Shown here piece by piece: positions 44,812 through 56,230 of a DNA stretch of 64,000 nt (its first letter is position 1; each line of letters starts with the position of its first letter). This DNA is from Glebionis coronaria (taxonomy: Eukaryota > Streptophyta > Magnoliopsida > Asterales > Asteraceae). The stretch is from NCBI GenBank assembly GCA_025667525.1, contig CM046877.1:261551706-261615705 (forward strand), written 5' to 3'. The position numbers and the translations under genes were made by a program. The notes under the pieces are model-generated. The model was not told the origin of the DNA, did not search any database, and saw nothing but the letters and a program-made list of their open reading frames with translations.

Positions 44812-45642
44812 GCACTAAACGTAGAATGGGTGGTAGCAAAGAAGATTCTTTTTGCGGTTTTTTCGATTTTTTCAATTTTTTTTGGTTTTTGATTGGTTTT
44901 TTAATTTTTTTGGATTTTTTAAATGTATTACGTAGACACAAATCTACAAATCTCCCCTCGAATCGACTTTCTCGATTAAAGGAGCCTCAAGGAATGAAAA
45001 CGATCACGTGGAGTGAACGTTCTCGATGACTTTAGAACGTTGGTGGAACACCAAAACGTTCAAGAGGGTTTAATCTTGAAAACACAAGCAAATATAATAT
45101 ACGTAGATAATACTTGGGCGGCAAACCCTCGATTAGCTCTCTTTCTCAAAACATGCACAAGCAAGCGGAGGAAACGAGGCGGCGCGAAGCACTTAAGAGC
45201 CTTTTTCCTTTAGGTCGTGAAATACAACCGCCTTATACCCACCTTATAGTTTGTGTTAATTGAAATTAAGCCTCACGAAAGTATTTATCTATTTTGCCTT
45301 TAAATTTTGCTTTGGATTCGAATACAATGATCGAGTGATGAAATCCCGAATCAAGGTTGCGTTTTCACGCTTTTGGAGTACTTGTATATTTATTGTTCTT
45401 ACGTAGTACAATATAGTAATAATATATTCACAAAAAACGAAAACCAATATATCTACAATATAGTAAAGATTGTTTTGTGTTTAACTTAGGAAAATTAAAC
45501 ACGATTTATTTGGATACTATAATATAATAGAGAAAAATAACAAAAATGAGTATGTACGATATTCACGCTTTTCAAAAAATGAAAAGCAAAAACGCACTAC
45601 TCACACAAACACGATACTAATAGTAATGGCACACTAAACACC
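44812..45642 (-). other. D1 leader between primer site and gag
   Basis: About 830 bp without a convincing ORF on the minus strand; a T-rich (plus) tract at 44850-44930 just before gag. Confidence 0.7.
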
Positions 45643-45660
45643 TCCCCGGCAGCGGCGCCA
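45643..45660 (-). promoter_or_regulatory. D1 primer binding site, tRNA-Asp type
   Basis: Minus strand TGGCGCCGCTGCCGGGGA, six bases from LTR2. Complementary to the 3' end of plant tRNA-Asp (as known for Athila), with one mismatch (GCTG for GTTG). Confidence 0.85.
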
Positions 45661-45666
45661 AAAAAT

Positions 45667-48600
45667 TGGTGTAGTAAAATCGTACACGTTTTAGGAAAAA
45701 CGCGTATGAGTGGCAAGTATTAAGTTATACGCTTTAGGAAAAACGTAAAACCGAATAAATGCGGGTTCGTTCTCGAAGGAGGTGTGTGGATTAATGTGCC
45801 AATATATAAAATAACAATGTTTGGATTAGTGACGTTTTTGGTTTAGAAGAGAAAAAGTAAAGACGAGCTACGACTACGATTAAACTACGACGTTGACGTA
45901 AAACGCGAACGTAAATACGTAAAATGTGACGAAATTTAAAAATGAAACCTAAAAATTAATTAAAATATTAAACTAAGTCTTAAATAATATAAATAAGAAT
46001 AAAAGTCCAACAAATATATTTTAAAACCTTTTATTAATTAACTATTCAATTTTTAATGCTAATTAAAGCCCAAAAATAAATATAATTAAAAAAATGCCCA
46101 AAATATTAATTTATTGAACTAATAACTAACTTATATTATTTAATGACTAAAAAGTATTTTTCTCTAAATTTTAAAAACTATTTTTCTATTTTTAAATGAC
46201 TTAAAACTATTTTTAAATTAAAATATTCATAAAAAAATAATAAAATAATGCCAAAATTAATTTGACAATTTTAAAAATCCTAATTTACCCTAATGAACAG
46301 TAGAAAATTGAAAAAGTTTGAAAAATGTAAAAATTTGCACTAAAAGACAAAACTATTTAATAATTAAACCCTAATTAACTTAAATTAATTATAAAAAATA
46401 ATTAAAAAGGTGAACAGTAACTAATTTTTAAACTAAAAATCTTAAATTAATATTCTGAATCTAAGAAAAATTTTAAAACTAAAAAAATGATAATTTTTTA
46501 CACTAGATGACAAAAAACAGTAATTAAAAAAGGTAATTAAAATGGCTAATTAATCTACAAATTACTTAATGAACAGTAACTTAAAAATAAATTATACTGA
46601 AAAATCAAGAATGAAATAATAAAAATAATGCAAAAAGAATCAGGTCCTAATACCTATTTTTTACCACTAAAGACAAAAAAGTAAGATGTGATAGTGACAC
46701 TTTTTGTGTTTATGTCTTTTAGTGTAGCAGTGGCTACAACAAAGCTATCAGTGGGAAAGAAGTTCCCACTGACAGTGAAAAAAAACGGGTCTTTGGAGAA
46801 TTGTGCTTAGAACTTGTTCATTTGTTGATGATTCTTGGCAACAAGGGCACCCCCACACTCATGGAAGTGTGGGGAGTCAATATAAACAAGAAAAAGAGCA
46901 AGTACAATACAAAATTCACACACAATATAGCAAAATTCAGTTGCTGTGACAAATAGGGGGCTGTGGGGGCAGTTGCTGATCTACTTGGCAAATAAATGAA
47001 TTTCAGAGCTCAAATCTTTGCATACAACCCAACCAAAACACAACCAAGCTGTTTAGAACCCTAGTTTAACCTATACTCTAACAGAATCCAAGCTTGATGG
47101 GCAAAATTAAGCTAAAACAAGGCAGAATGATGCATTTACTGAATTTTAAGCTATAAAGGCCAAATTTCAAACATGCAAATGCTTAATTCTTGCCACAAGA
47201 CTGAAGCAAATGATTTTTTAAACCAACACTACCCTAATTGAGTATATTAAAACTACTTCTAGGCCAAATATATGTCACACACTTAACCTAACAAGCAGAT
47301 CCAAACACCCCTTTATATTCAGAAAACTAAAATTATGAAAGAACTTTTAAAAACAACTAATCACAACCTATCCAATCTAGCATAGATACACTTCAAACAT
47401 GATAAGAATACAAATTAACAGTTAAATAACCAAATGCAAGCATTGATAAGCAGATTCATACCAAACTCAAAGAACCAAGCAAATATTCAAGAAGGTTCAA
47501 GCCTAACCTTGGGCTGATGCCTTTTCTTGAACACTTCTAGCTTAAATGAGCTTATATGCTGCTTATGAAGATGTGTAGAGAGCCCCTACTGAGATTCTAC
47601 AACAGAATCAGGGGTGATTATGTCTTCAATAAAAATGAATGGAAATATGGAATCTTGATGAAGCCTTTTGGAACCTGCACAAACAAACACACAAAACAAA
47701 GAGAAACAGTGACCTGTGAGCAAACAAATAAGCTATAAGCAAGCTTATTAATTAAGCTGCTATAGCTTATAAGCTTATGCTAAAAAAAAATATATTGAAA
47801 ACTGATTTTTCTTTCTGAAATTTTTGGAACACAAAACTTTGAAACCTTGGATAACAACTTAACCAAATTATGAATTCAGTCCCATGAATCCACTTTCACT
47901 TCATCATGGACTGAATTCATGAACCTTTTTCAAGAAATTTTAAAAATATAAATTTTCTGAAAATCCTTAGAACACGTTTTTAAAACCTATAACTAAATTG
48001 CAAATTTTAAGTAAAGGTTACACTAAAAAAAACATTAAAAAGAAGATGGAACTCAGTAATTTGCAAAGCTTAAAAGTTTCATTTTCATTAATAATCTTAA
48101 AATTTACAAAAACTGGAACAAAAGGGCAAACCACATGTTGGTGCTCCTTTTATAAGCAACTAAAGATCATTCTAGAATAACAAAACCCTAAACATGAAAA
48201 TTCCACTATTGCCCTTGGTCAATTCGTTTGAATTCAGTCAAAAGTTGGTATCATGTGATGATATTGAGAAGCCAACTGTGAAGGATGATCAGGACCCTTA
48301 AACGAACATTGGAGGCCAAGGAATGTTTTTTGGTTCGTTGATTTACTGACCTCCTTTGTTTTCTTCTTCTTTGTGGGGCAGGGGGCACATGGGATGGTCT
48401 ATTGGTGAAAGTGATGGACGTTTTGGGAGGTGGGATGGGTTTAGGATAAGGTCAATTAGGGATCTGCTAATTATTAGCAAGAAACCCTATGGTTAAGATC
48501 TAATTCGGGCTTAGGGTTTATGTTGGGATGAAGGAGGATTAGCAGGATTTTAATCCAAGGTAAGGGTTGGGTGAATTTAAAAAACTGTTTCCCCAACTAA

Positions 48601-49252
48601 TCTTTTATTAATCTAATTTAAATAAAATCAGTTAACTAAAAAAACTAGTGGGATATGACGTGTTGATTTGGTGTAATGTGATTGGGTGATGGGTGAGTGG
48701 GGATGATGTGTCATGAGGTGAATGGCTGGGAGAGTTTTGTTTGTCTGGTCCAAATGCCCCCCAAACTTTCTTCACTTGGTCACTTTGATTAAAACTTCAT
48801 CAACGCCCCATTTGGCTGTGACAACTTTGGCCAAGTTGTCGTTTTTGGCACAATGTTTTTCAAAGCTTGTTTATAAGGTTTTTTATGCATAAATTGCATT
48901 CTTCAAGGACCAAATGTGTATATTCTTGAAACATAAGGGACCCCATTGTAATATTTGAGATTTTCAGGGGTATTAAGTGACAAGTCTTCAATAATTGAGG
49001 GACCATTCTTGCCAAATCTTCAAACTTCAAGGACTTGATAGGAAAATCATGATTCGGGTCCGGTTCTTTGTGCGGCTTCGTTTCCCGTGTTCGTTTTTGC
49101 TTGATTCCTTTGATCTTTTGGTGAATTCACGATATCCATACCTAAAATACACAATGAACAAATACAAGCACATATATGGGTATTTTGATGATATTTTAAG
49201 CGTTTTAAGCCCGATTTGGACGATGAGACTATGTATAAATACAGTCTCATCA
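45667..49252 (-). repeat. D LTR2 (shared: 5' LTR of D1 and 3' LTR of D2)
   Basis: 3586 bp, same ends and terminal hairpin as LTR1. Private differences include GAAATAATAAAAAT near 46614, TTTATGTC near 46710 and GATATTGAG near 48260, roughly 12 in total. TATA at 48147-48154 (minus). Confidence 0.93.
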
Positions 49253-49264
49253 CTCCCCCATACT
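49253..49264 (-). promoter_or_regulatory. D2 polypurine tract
   Basis: Minus strand AGTATGGGGGAG directly before LTR2, identical to D1. Confidence 0.85.
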
Positions 49265-51100
49265 AAACCATTGTCGTGTCCCCATGCAATGCTAGAATTA
49301 AGTATCTTAGCACTTCCAAAATTCATTTTATGATGACTATTATTCAAGACATAAATTTAAATAAACTACTACACGTGTTTTAGACATAATGTTTTGTCTT
49401 CATCACGAGAATGTGACTTTTAGGATCATAGAACAAGAACACGTGAATGCTTCGTTAGAAATAATTTCGTCGTCCTCGATTTTCACCCAATTCCATGCTA
49501 AGCGTGTAACGAGATCATTGTTATTATAAGTTAGCAACACGATCATATCTCATGAGTGTTAATTACGAACCTAAACTCCCTTATTCCTACTTGGTATCTC
49601 TTATATTTTATTTTGTCTTAATGATCACGAGGATACATCATCGACTTATGCGTGAATAGAGATTAAGTCTAAAAATAGAGTTTTAACGGTGTAACCAAAA
49701 TCATTAAATTAATAATTCATCCCAATAGACAACGATGTCAAAAAATTAAGTCAACAAGAAGGATCGATAAACACGATTTTATAACGGTTTTGAACATGAG
49801 ACTTATTACCAAGACTTTTATACGCCCCCTAACGGAAGGGCCTTATTATCTTTGGTTTACCTCCATCTTTTATTCAACTTCGCCATGAAGCTTTTATTAT
49901 GACTTCGGTCTTGCCTTGCCTTTTATTATCCGCCTCATCGGTGGTTTTATTAGCCAAAGACGTATATCCTCACGCTAAAGCGAATTTTGGATCTTTAAAG
50001 CTTCGAAGATTAAGGCTTGATTCACTTTCAATTTGGGCATAGATTTTTCGGCCTTGTGAGCTTCAAATTTTTGCTTAATTTAGGTGAGCACTTGAAATCT
50101 TATTATTAGGTGAAGCTTTCGATTATTCGGGTGCCAATACTTCAAAACCGTGACGCTGGCGATACCTTAATGTTTTCCCAATTTAATTACATGGAAGCTA
50201 CCAAAACAAATTAGAAACCCAATAATAGTGACTAAACCGCTAAATCAATATTTATTAACAATTTATTATGCAAAAGCGTTGGGAGAATAAGCTAATAATT
50301 ACTACACATAAGATCGTGACGATTACGAGACTTATAAATAACTCTATCATTTCTCGTCCTCATTTAAGAGACTTAGCCTAAAAAGTTAAGGAATCGAAGC
50401 TAAGTGCTCAACACGCACGGTCGAGTCAAAAATTACTCTCGTTCTCACCATCGGAAAACCTACATTCGTGTCTTAAACACTTATGAAAAACTAGAAAAAA
50501 ATTTAAAATTTGGCCATTTTTAGCCTTATTTGCAACAAAACGATAGCAAAAAAGATGAATATTGGATAGCGTGTTGACGTAAGCAAGGTGAAGTATCTAC
50601 TCACCCCCCCATACTAAAACTAAACATTATCCTCAATGTTTCGAGTCTAGGGGTGTAAACACCCCCATACTAGAGACGAAGTCGAATGCTTAATCTCGAG
50701 CATGGAAAGGGTAAAACGAATAACCTAAAAGCCGTTTATGAATTATGCTAATAAGATAAACGTTAGAGGAATCTCCAAAGGCAACGATCGAAGCTCGAGT
50801 GATCCGTAAAACGAACACGAGAGGCTTCAATGATGACGATGAACCTAATAGATCACAATCACAAACAACCACGAATCAAAGGTAGGAAGAGCACAAGTCC
50901 CCTCGTTACATTAAACTAAGAAAGCGATAATATATACAAGGATAAGCATGAGAATCCCCCACGAGGCACCTTGTTTTTGATAACCGAGTCAAAATCTCGA
51001 CTCGAATCCCCATAAATGTGATCATTTAGGGATAATCTTGGTATGGTCATTTTTGGTGGGACTTACATGATAAACAAGGCCCAAAAGTACATGGAGTACT
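49265..51100 (-). other. D2 non-coding region between protease ORF and PPT
   Basis: Copy of 38668-40535, again with no pol. It has only 7 C at 50604-50610 where D1 has 15, and lacks about 25 bp present in D1 near 40168-40192. Confidence 0.8.
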
Positions 51101-51870
51101 TTAAAAACCCGATAAGCGTATACCGGGGTCAAAGATAGCGTCTTCGTTTTCGGATGAAAGACGAAACAACGCTACTTCAACCGAAGCCGAAACCCCAAAG
51201 GGGTAGAAGAAAAGAGATAAGAAGTAGAAAGGCGGGGCAAATGGTAAGTCAAACTTATGAGCTACTCGAGGTAGACTCACACCAAGCAAACGAAAAGATT
51301 TTCCATTTATTGCATCGGTGGAAGACCGAGATTTCCCTTTACAAGCAATTCCGGGATCGTAAATCTCGTCCTCGGTGGTAAAGTGTGAGGGAACATTTGG
51401 GGCTTCCCCCATACTAAAACCACACCAACCGTCGTCAAAAGGAGTAGACGAGGTAGTAGTACTCATATAACGATGTGATGACGGAGTTAAAAATGTAGAA
51501 AAATCATTTAAAACATTTTTAAAATCTTTTCCTTTTTCATCGTTCAAAAACTCTTTATGAAAACCCGATTTAATGATGTCGAAAATATTTGGCGTGTCAA
51601 ATTCAAAATTAGTCGCACTAAAAATCCTCACATTTAAGTCATTGGTGGGAGGGGTGGCGGATTATATAAGTTCTCAAAACGTTTGTCAATAAAGAACACC
51701 GCCCCCTCGGGGTCAACATACTCGTCATCCTCATGACCGTCGATCTCATCGATTTCTTCATCAAAGATAGGCTTGTCAAACCATGGTTTGTCATTCCCCT
51801 CCTTGAGTATCTTAGAAACTCTCTCGAAGAGATCACGATCAAGTACGAAACCATCATTCTTTTGTGGGGA
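51101..51870 (-). pseudogene. D2 protease ORF, C-terminal end
   Basis: Corresponds to the last 250 residues of the D1 protease ORF. One G is missing near 51651 (GGGAGGGG versus GGGAGGGGG), which shifts the frame, and a TGA at about 51873 separates it from the upstream part (CGA in D1). Confidence 0.8.
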
Positions 51871-52998
51871 TCATTGATAAGTTAGATCCTCACGAATGTG
51901 GTAAACGTCATTCTCAAATGAGGAGTGTTGATTAGGTAACTCCTCGAGAATGGGATTTGTGGTGGTCACATGAGTTGGTTCGTCATCGCAAATAAGACGT
52001 TCTAACTCATTAAGTTCATCCTCGATCTTGGAAAGGTCGACCTCACTCGTAGGTGGAAGTGAAGGCATAAGAGCTAGCTCTCGTTCAATGATTTCCTCAA
52101 TCTCGGGATCAAACTCATAATCATCGTACTTCACATGTTTCTTCTTAGGAGAATCAAAAATTGCATGTGGATGTCTAAGTACGTGATCAAGCTCGGCAAA
52201 ATCGCCATCGTCATCGTCAAAGAAAGAGTCGATGTGAGCACTCACAACCATGGACTTACAAGCACTAGGGCTACGCTTAGGTGACTTTTCTAAGACGAGA
52301 GGATCGATGTCGATAAACCCTTTAGCCTCAACGGGTGTTGGGCTAGGCAAAGGAGGCACTTCGATGGAGTTAGAAGTTGAAGCCTCAAAGACATGGTCCT
52401 TCGAAGGTGGTGAAGACGAATCCATTTTGGTCATTGTCGTGATGGCATTAACGTCACCCTTCGGAATTGGTGTTTCACTTGTTTCGCTAAAAACATCCCA
52501 AAGTGAGTTTTCATCCATAAATTTACACATACCCTTTTGAATTAGGTACACGTATTCTTTATCATTAAAATCATCATCTTTAAAACCGTTTTTCTTAATT
52601 CTTTCAAAACATGCGTCAAGCTTCATTCTTTCCGCTAAAGTAAACATTTTGAAATCATTAGAATTTGAATCATTAGGTTTTGAAACCTCGGTTTTTTCAT
52701 TCTCATAAAATCCTTGGGATTTTCTAGTGAAAAAGTCTATTTTCTCGTCCCCATATCTCATAGTAAGTCTCCCCTCGTGAACGTCGATTACGGTTCTAGC
52801 CGTCGATAAGAATGGTCGGCCTAAAATAATGGGACATTTAGGGTCACACTCGTAATCGGATATAACGAAATCCGCGGGAAAAACAAACTTTCCAATCCTA
52901 ACATAGACATCCTCGGCTATTCCAATTGGTATTAGTGGAGTACAATTTGCAAGCTCGATTGTCATGTTCGTGGGGGTAAGCGAAGGCAATCTCATCAA
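51871..52998 (-). pseudogene. D2 protease, after the lost active site
   Basis: 375 residues, MMRLPSLTPTNM onwards, including PIILGRPFLSTARTVID. The codon before it is TGA where D1 has TGG (Trp), and the DLGAS box is cut off upstream of this stop. Otherwise nearly identical to D1. Confidence 0.85.
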
Positions 52999-53051
52999 TT
53001 TTCAAAGAGAATGAGGCATGAGATTGATGCTAGCACCTAAATCGGCAAGGG

Positions 53052-54614
53052 CTAAACATCCCTCAATCTCGGAAAAATCACAAGGTAGTAGAAATTGGCC
53101 CGGATCCTTTTCCTTTCTCGGCATACGCCTTTTTGGTTTTTTAAGAAGGATTGAGGCACAAGTTTCTTCAAGGTTACTTTGGTAAGGTCGACAAAGCTCT
53201 CTTTTTGAACCGTGGATGGAAATTGAGGTACACGAGGGTGTGCACTCTTTTCCTTGGTCGCCACGTTCACCCCATCGACTTTAGAACAAGAAGACGTCTT
53301 AGAAGTCGAGGGTTGAGAGGGATAAACAACACGGAATCCTTCAAGGTTAGGGGTAATCACACGACCTTTCTCACGAGACGAGGCGGCTTTACATTGTTCT
53401 TTCGGATTAGCAACGGTGTCACTAGGTAACGAACTTGATGACGAACCCGAGGCTTTGTTCATTATGGCCGAAAACATCTTTTTAATATCAATTTGCCCTT
53501 GCTCAATCTTCGTGTTTTGCAATTTCAAAGTATTTGTAAAGTCGTTTTTCAAAGTACCAATTTCTCCCTCTAATCGTCTCATATTAGCCTCATTCGTTTT
53601 CATGTAATTTTGAAAATCGTTTGACGAACTATTTTGATTAGAATTAAAGTTCCCTTGGTTTTGATTGTTTCTTTGAAAATTTCCTTGATTACCACTTGAA
53701 AAGTTGTTTCCTTGATTGTTGTTATTTGAAAAATTCAAGTTTTGGTTATTATCTCGATTTTGCCAAGTTATATTACGACCTTGATTATAACCTCCTTGAT
53801 TTTGATTCGAAAAATTTCCTTGTTGATTGTTTCCTTGAAAATTGTTTCGATTTTGAAAATTGTTGCCTTGGTTATAATTTCCTTGTTGTGATGGACCGGC
53901 GTTATTTTGATTTTGATTAGAAAAATTGTTGTTTAACGCACTCACATTCGACGTTTGGCCATCCGTAGCCGCACACTCGTAATAATTATGAGGTCCACCA
54001 CAAAACGTATACGAAACCTCAACCGCTTTCACCGTAGCGGGAGCGTCTTTCTTTTGCATCTCAACGAGAAAAGACGTAAACACATTCGTCAACTTGTCGA
54101 CTTTTGCATCAACCCTCTCAATGTCGCGATTAGAACTACTAACATTGGCGACATTGGCAACACTCGGTGCATTGCGGAGTTGGTAAACCTTGGATCGGTT
54201 TTCGATAATTATCAAAGCTTCTCTCGGAGTTTTACACAAAAAGTTGCCACCGGCGGCGGAATTCAACGAGTCTTGTTCGTGAAAATTAAGACCGTTGTAA
54301 AACGTATCGATTTGGTGCAACTCGGAAAAACCATGGTGAGGACATTGCCTAAGCAACTCCTTAAAACGATCACACGCGTCTCTAAAAGATTCATTCGATT
54401 TTTGCTCAAATTTTGTAATCTCGTTTTTGAAAAACGTTGTCTTAGACGGTGGGAAAAAATAATTAACGAACTTGGAAACGAGATCCTTCCACGTAACTAT
54501 GGAATTAGGTGGCTCTTTCTCGTACCAATCCTTGGCGGCACCATCGAGCGAGTACGGAAAAAGCATAAGCTTGACGACATCGGTGTCGACGTTCTTAAAC
54601 TTGCTCGTGGCCAA
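53052..54614 (-). pseudogene. gag: D2 gag middle and C-terminus
   Basis: 520 residues starting inside the second duplication unit (no true start codon). It contains the capsid region, the knuckle with its first Cys changed to Tyr (YTFCGGPHNYYEC), the N/Q/G-rich domain, and the NDFQNYMKTNEANMRR coiled coil. It keeps the Gln codon that is a stop in D1. It loses frame at VDLTKVTL where one G is missing near 53174, and ends at 53052 before the protease. Confidence 0.85.
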
Positions 54615-55082
54615 AAGACGATCAAAATTCCGAATATGGTCGTGAGGATTATCGGAGTTTTACACAAAAAGTTGCCACCGGCGGCGGAATTCAACGAGTC
54701 TTGTTCGTGAAAATTAAGACCGTTGTAAAACGTATCGATTTGGTGCAACTCGGAAAAACCATGGTGAGGACATTGCCTAAGCAACTCCTTAAAACGATCC
54801 CACGCGTCTCTAAAAGATTCATTCGATTTTTGCTCAAATTTTGTAATCTCGTTTTTGAAAACGTTGTCTTAGACGGTGGGGAAAAATAATTAACGAACTT
54901 GGAAACGAGATCCTTCCACGTAACTATGGAATTAGGTGGCTCTTTCTCGTACCAATCCTTGGCGGCACCATCGAGCGAGTACGGAAAAAGCATAAGCTTG
55001 ACGACATCGGTGTCGACGTTCTTAAACTTGCTCGTGGCCAAAAGACGATCAAAATTCCGAATATGGTCGTGAGGATTATCGG
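54228..55082 (-). repeat. 428-bp tandem duplication inside D2 gag
   Basis: Units 54228-54655 (428 bp) and 54656-55082 (427 bp, small indels near 54859 and 54880). Same breakpoints as in D1, so the duplication is older than the split of D1 and D2. Confidence 0.92.
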
Positions 55083-55374
55083 CTTCACGACCTCGAAACT
55101 TCGTAGCTTGAATCAACGAAAGCATTCCGCTCTTGATCTCAAAATTCTCCGCCTCGATAGTGGGAATTACGATCGCGTCTCCATAACCCTCGGTGGGCGC
55201 TTGGAGCAATTCCATCATCGAACGATTGTCGGCCATCTCCTCTACGGTTTCTTCAACAACGATATTAGGAACGTCGGTTTCTAATTCTCGTCTACGTCGT
55301 CGATTCCTTCGATTACGATTGCGTCGATTCGAAGCTTCGCTAGAATTGGAATAATCCTTCGATCGAGTGCGCAT
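54691..55374 (-). pseudogene. gag: D2 gag, N-terminal part
   Basis: ATG at 55374. As D1 through FPYSLDGAAKDWYEKEPP, then loses frame in the indels near 54860-54885 (NYFSPPSKTTFSKTR), earlier than in D1. Confidence 0.82.
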
Positions 55375-56206
55375 GCACTAAACGTAGAATGGGTGGTAGC
55401 AAAGAAGATTCTTTTTGCGGTTTTTTCGATTTTTTCAATTTTTTTTGGTTTTTGATTGGTTTTTTAATTTTTTTGGATTTTTTGAATGTATTACGTAGAC
55501 ACAAATCTACAAATCTCCCCTCGAATCGACTTTCTCGATTAAAGGAGCCTCAAGGAATGAAAACGATCACGTGGAGTGAACGTTCTCGATGACTTTAGAA
55601 CGTTGGTGGAACACCAAAACGTTCAAGAGGGTTTAATCTTGAAAACACAAGCAAATATAATATACGTAGATAATACTTGGGCGGCAAACCCTCGATTAGC
55701 TCTCTTTCTCAAAACACGCACAAGCAAGCGGAGGAAACGAGGCGGCGCGAAGCACTTAAGAGCCTTTTTCCTTTAGGTCGTGAAATACAACCGCCTTATA
55801 CCCACCTTATAGTTTGTGTTAATTGAAATTAAGCCTCACGAAAGTATTTATCTATTTTGCCTTTAAACTTTTGCTTTGGATTCGAATACAATGATCGAGT
55901 GATGAAATCCCGAATCAAGGTTGCGTTTTCACGCTTTTGGAGTACTTGTATATTTATTGTTCTTACGTAGTACAATATAGTAATAATATATTCACAAAAA
56001 ACGAAAATTAATATATCTACAATATAGTAAAGATTGTTTTGTGTTTAACTTAGGAAAATTAAACACGATTTATTTGGATACTATAATATAATAGAGAAAA
56101 ATAACAAAAATGAGTATGTACGATATTCACGCTTTTCAAAAAATGAAAAGCAAAAACGCACTACTCACACAAACACGATACTAATAGTAATGGCACACTA
56201 AACACC
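55375..56206 (-). other. D2 leader between primer site and gag
   Basis: Copy of the D1 leader with few differences. No ORF supported. Confidence 0.7.
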
Positions 56207-56224
56207 TCCCCGGCAGCGGCGCCA
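56207..56224 (-). promoter_or_regulatory. D2 primer binding site, tRNA-Asp type
   Basis: Identical to the D1 site, with the same single mismatch, six bases from LTR3. Confidence 0.85.
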
Positions 56225-56230
56225 AAAAAT

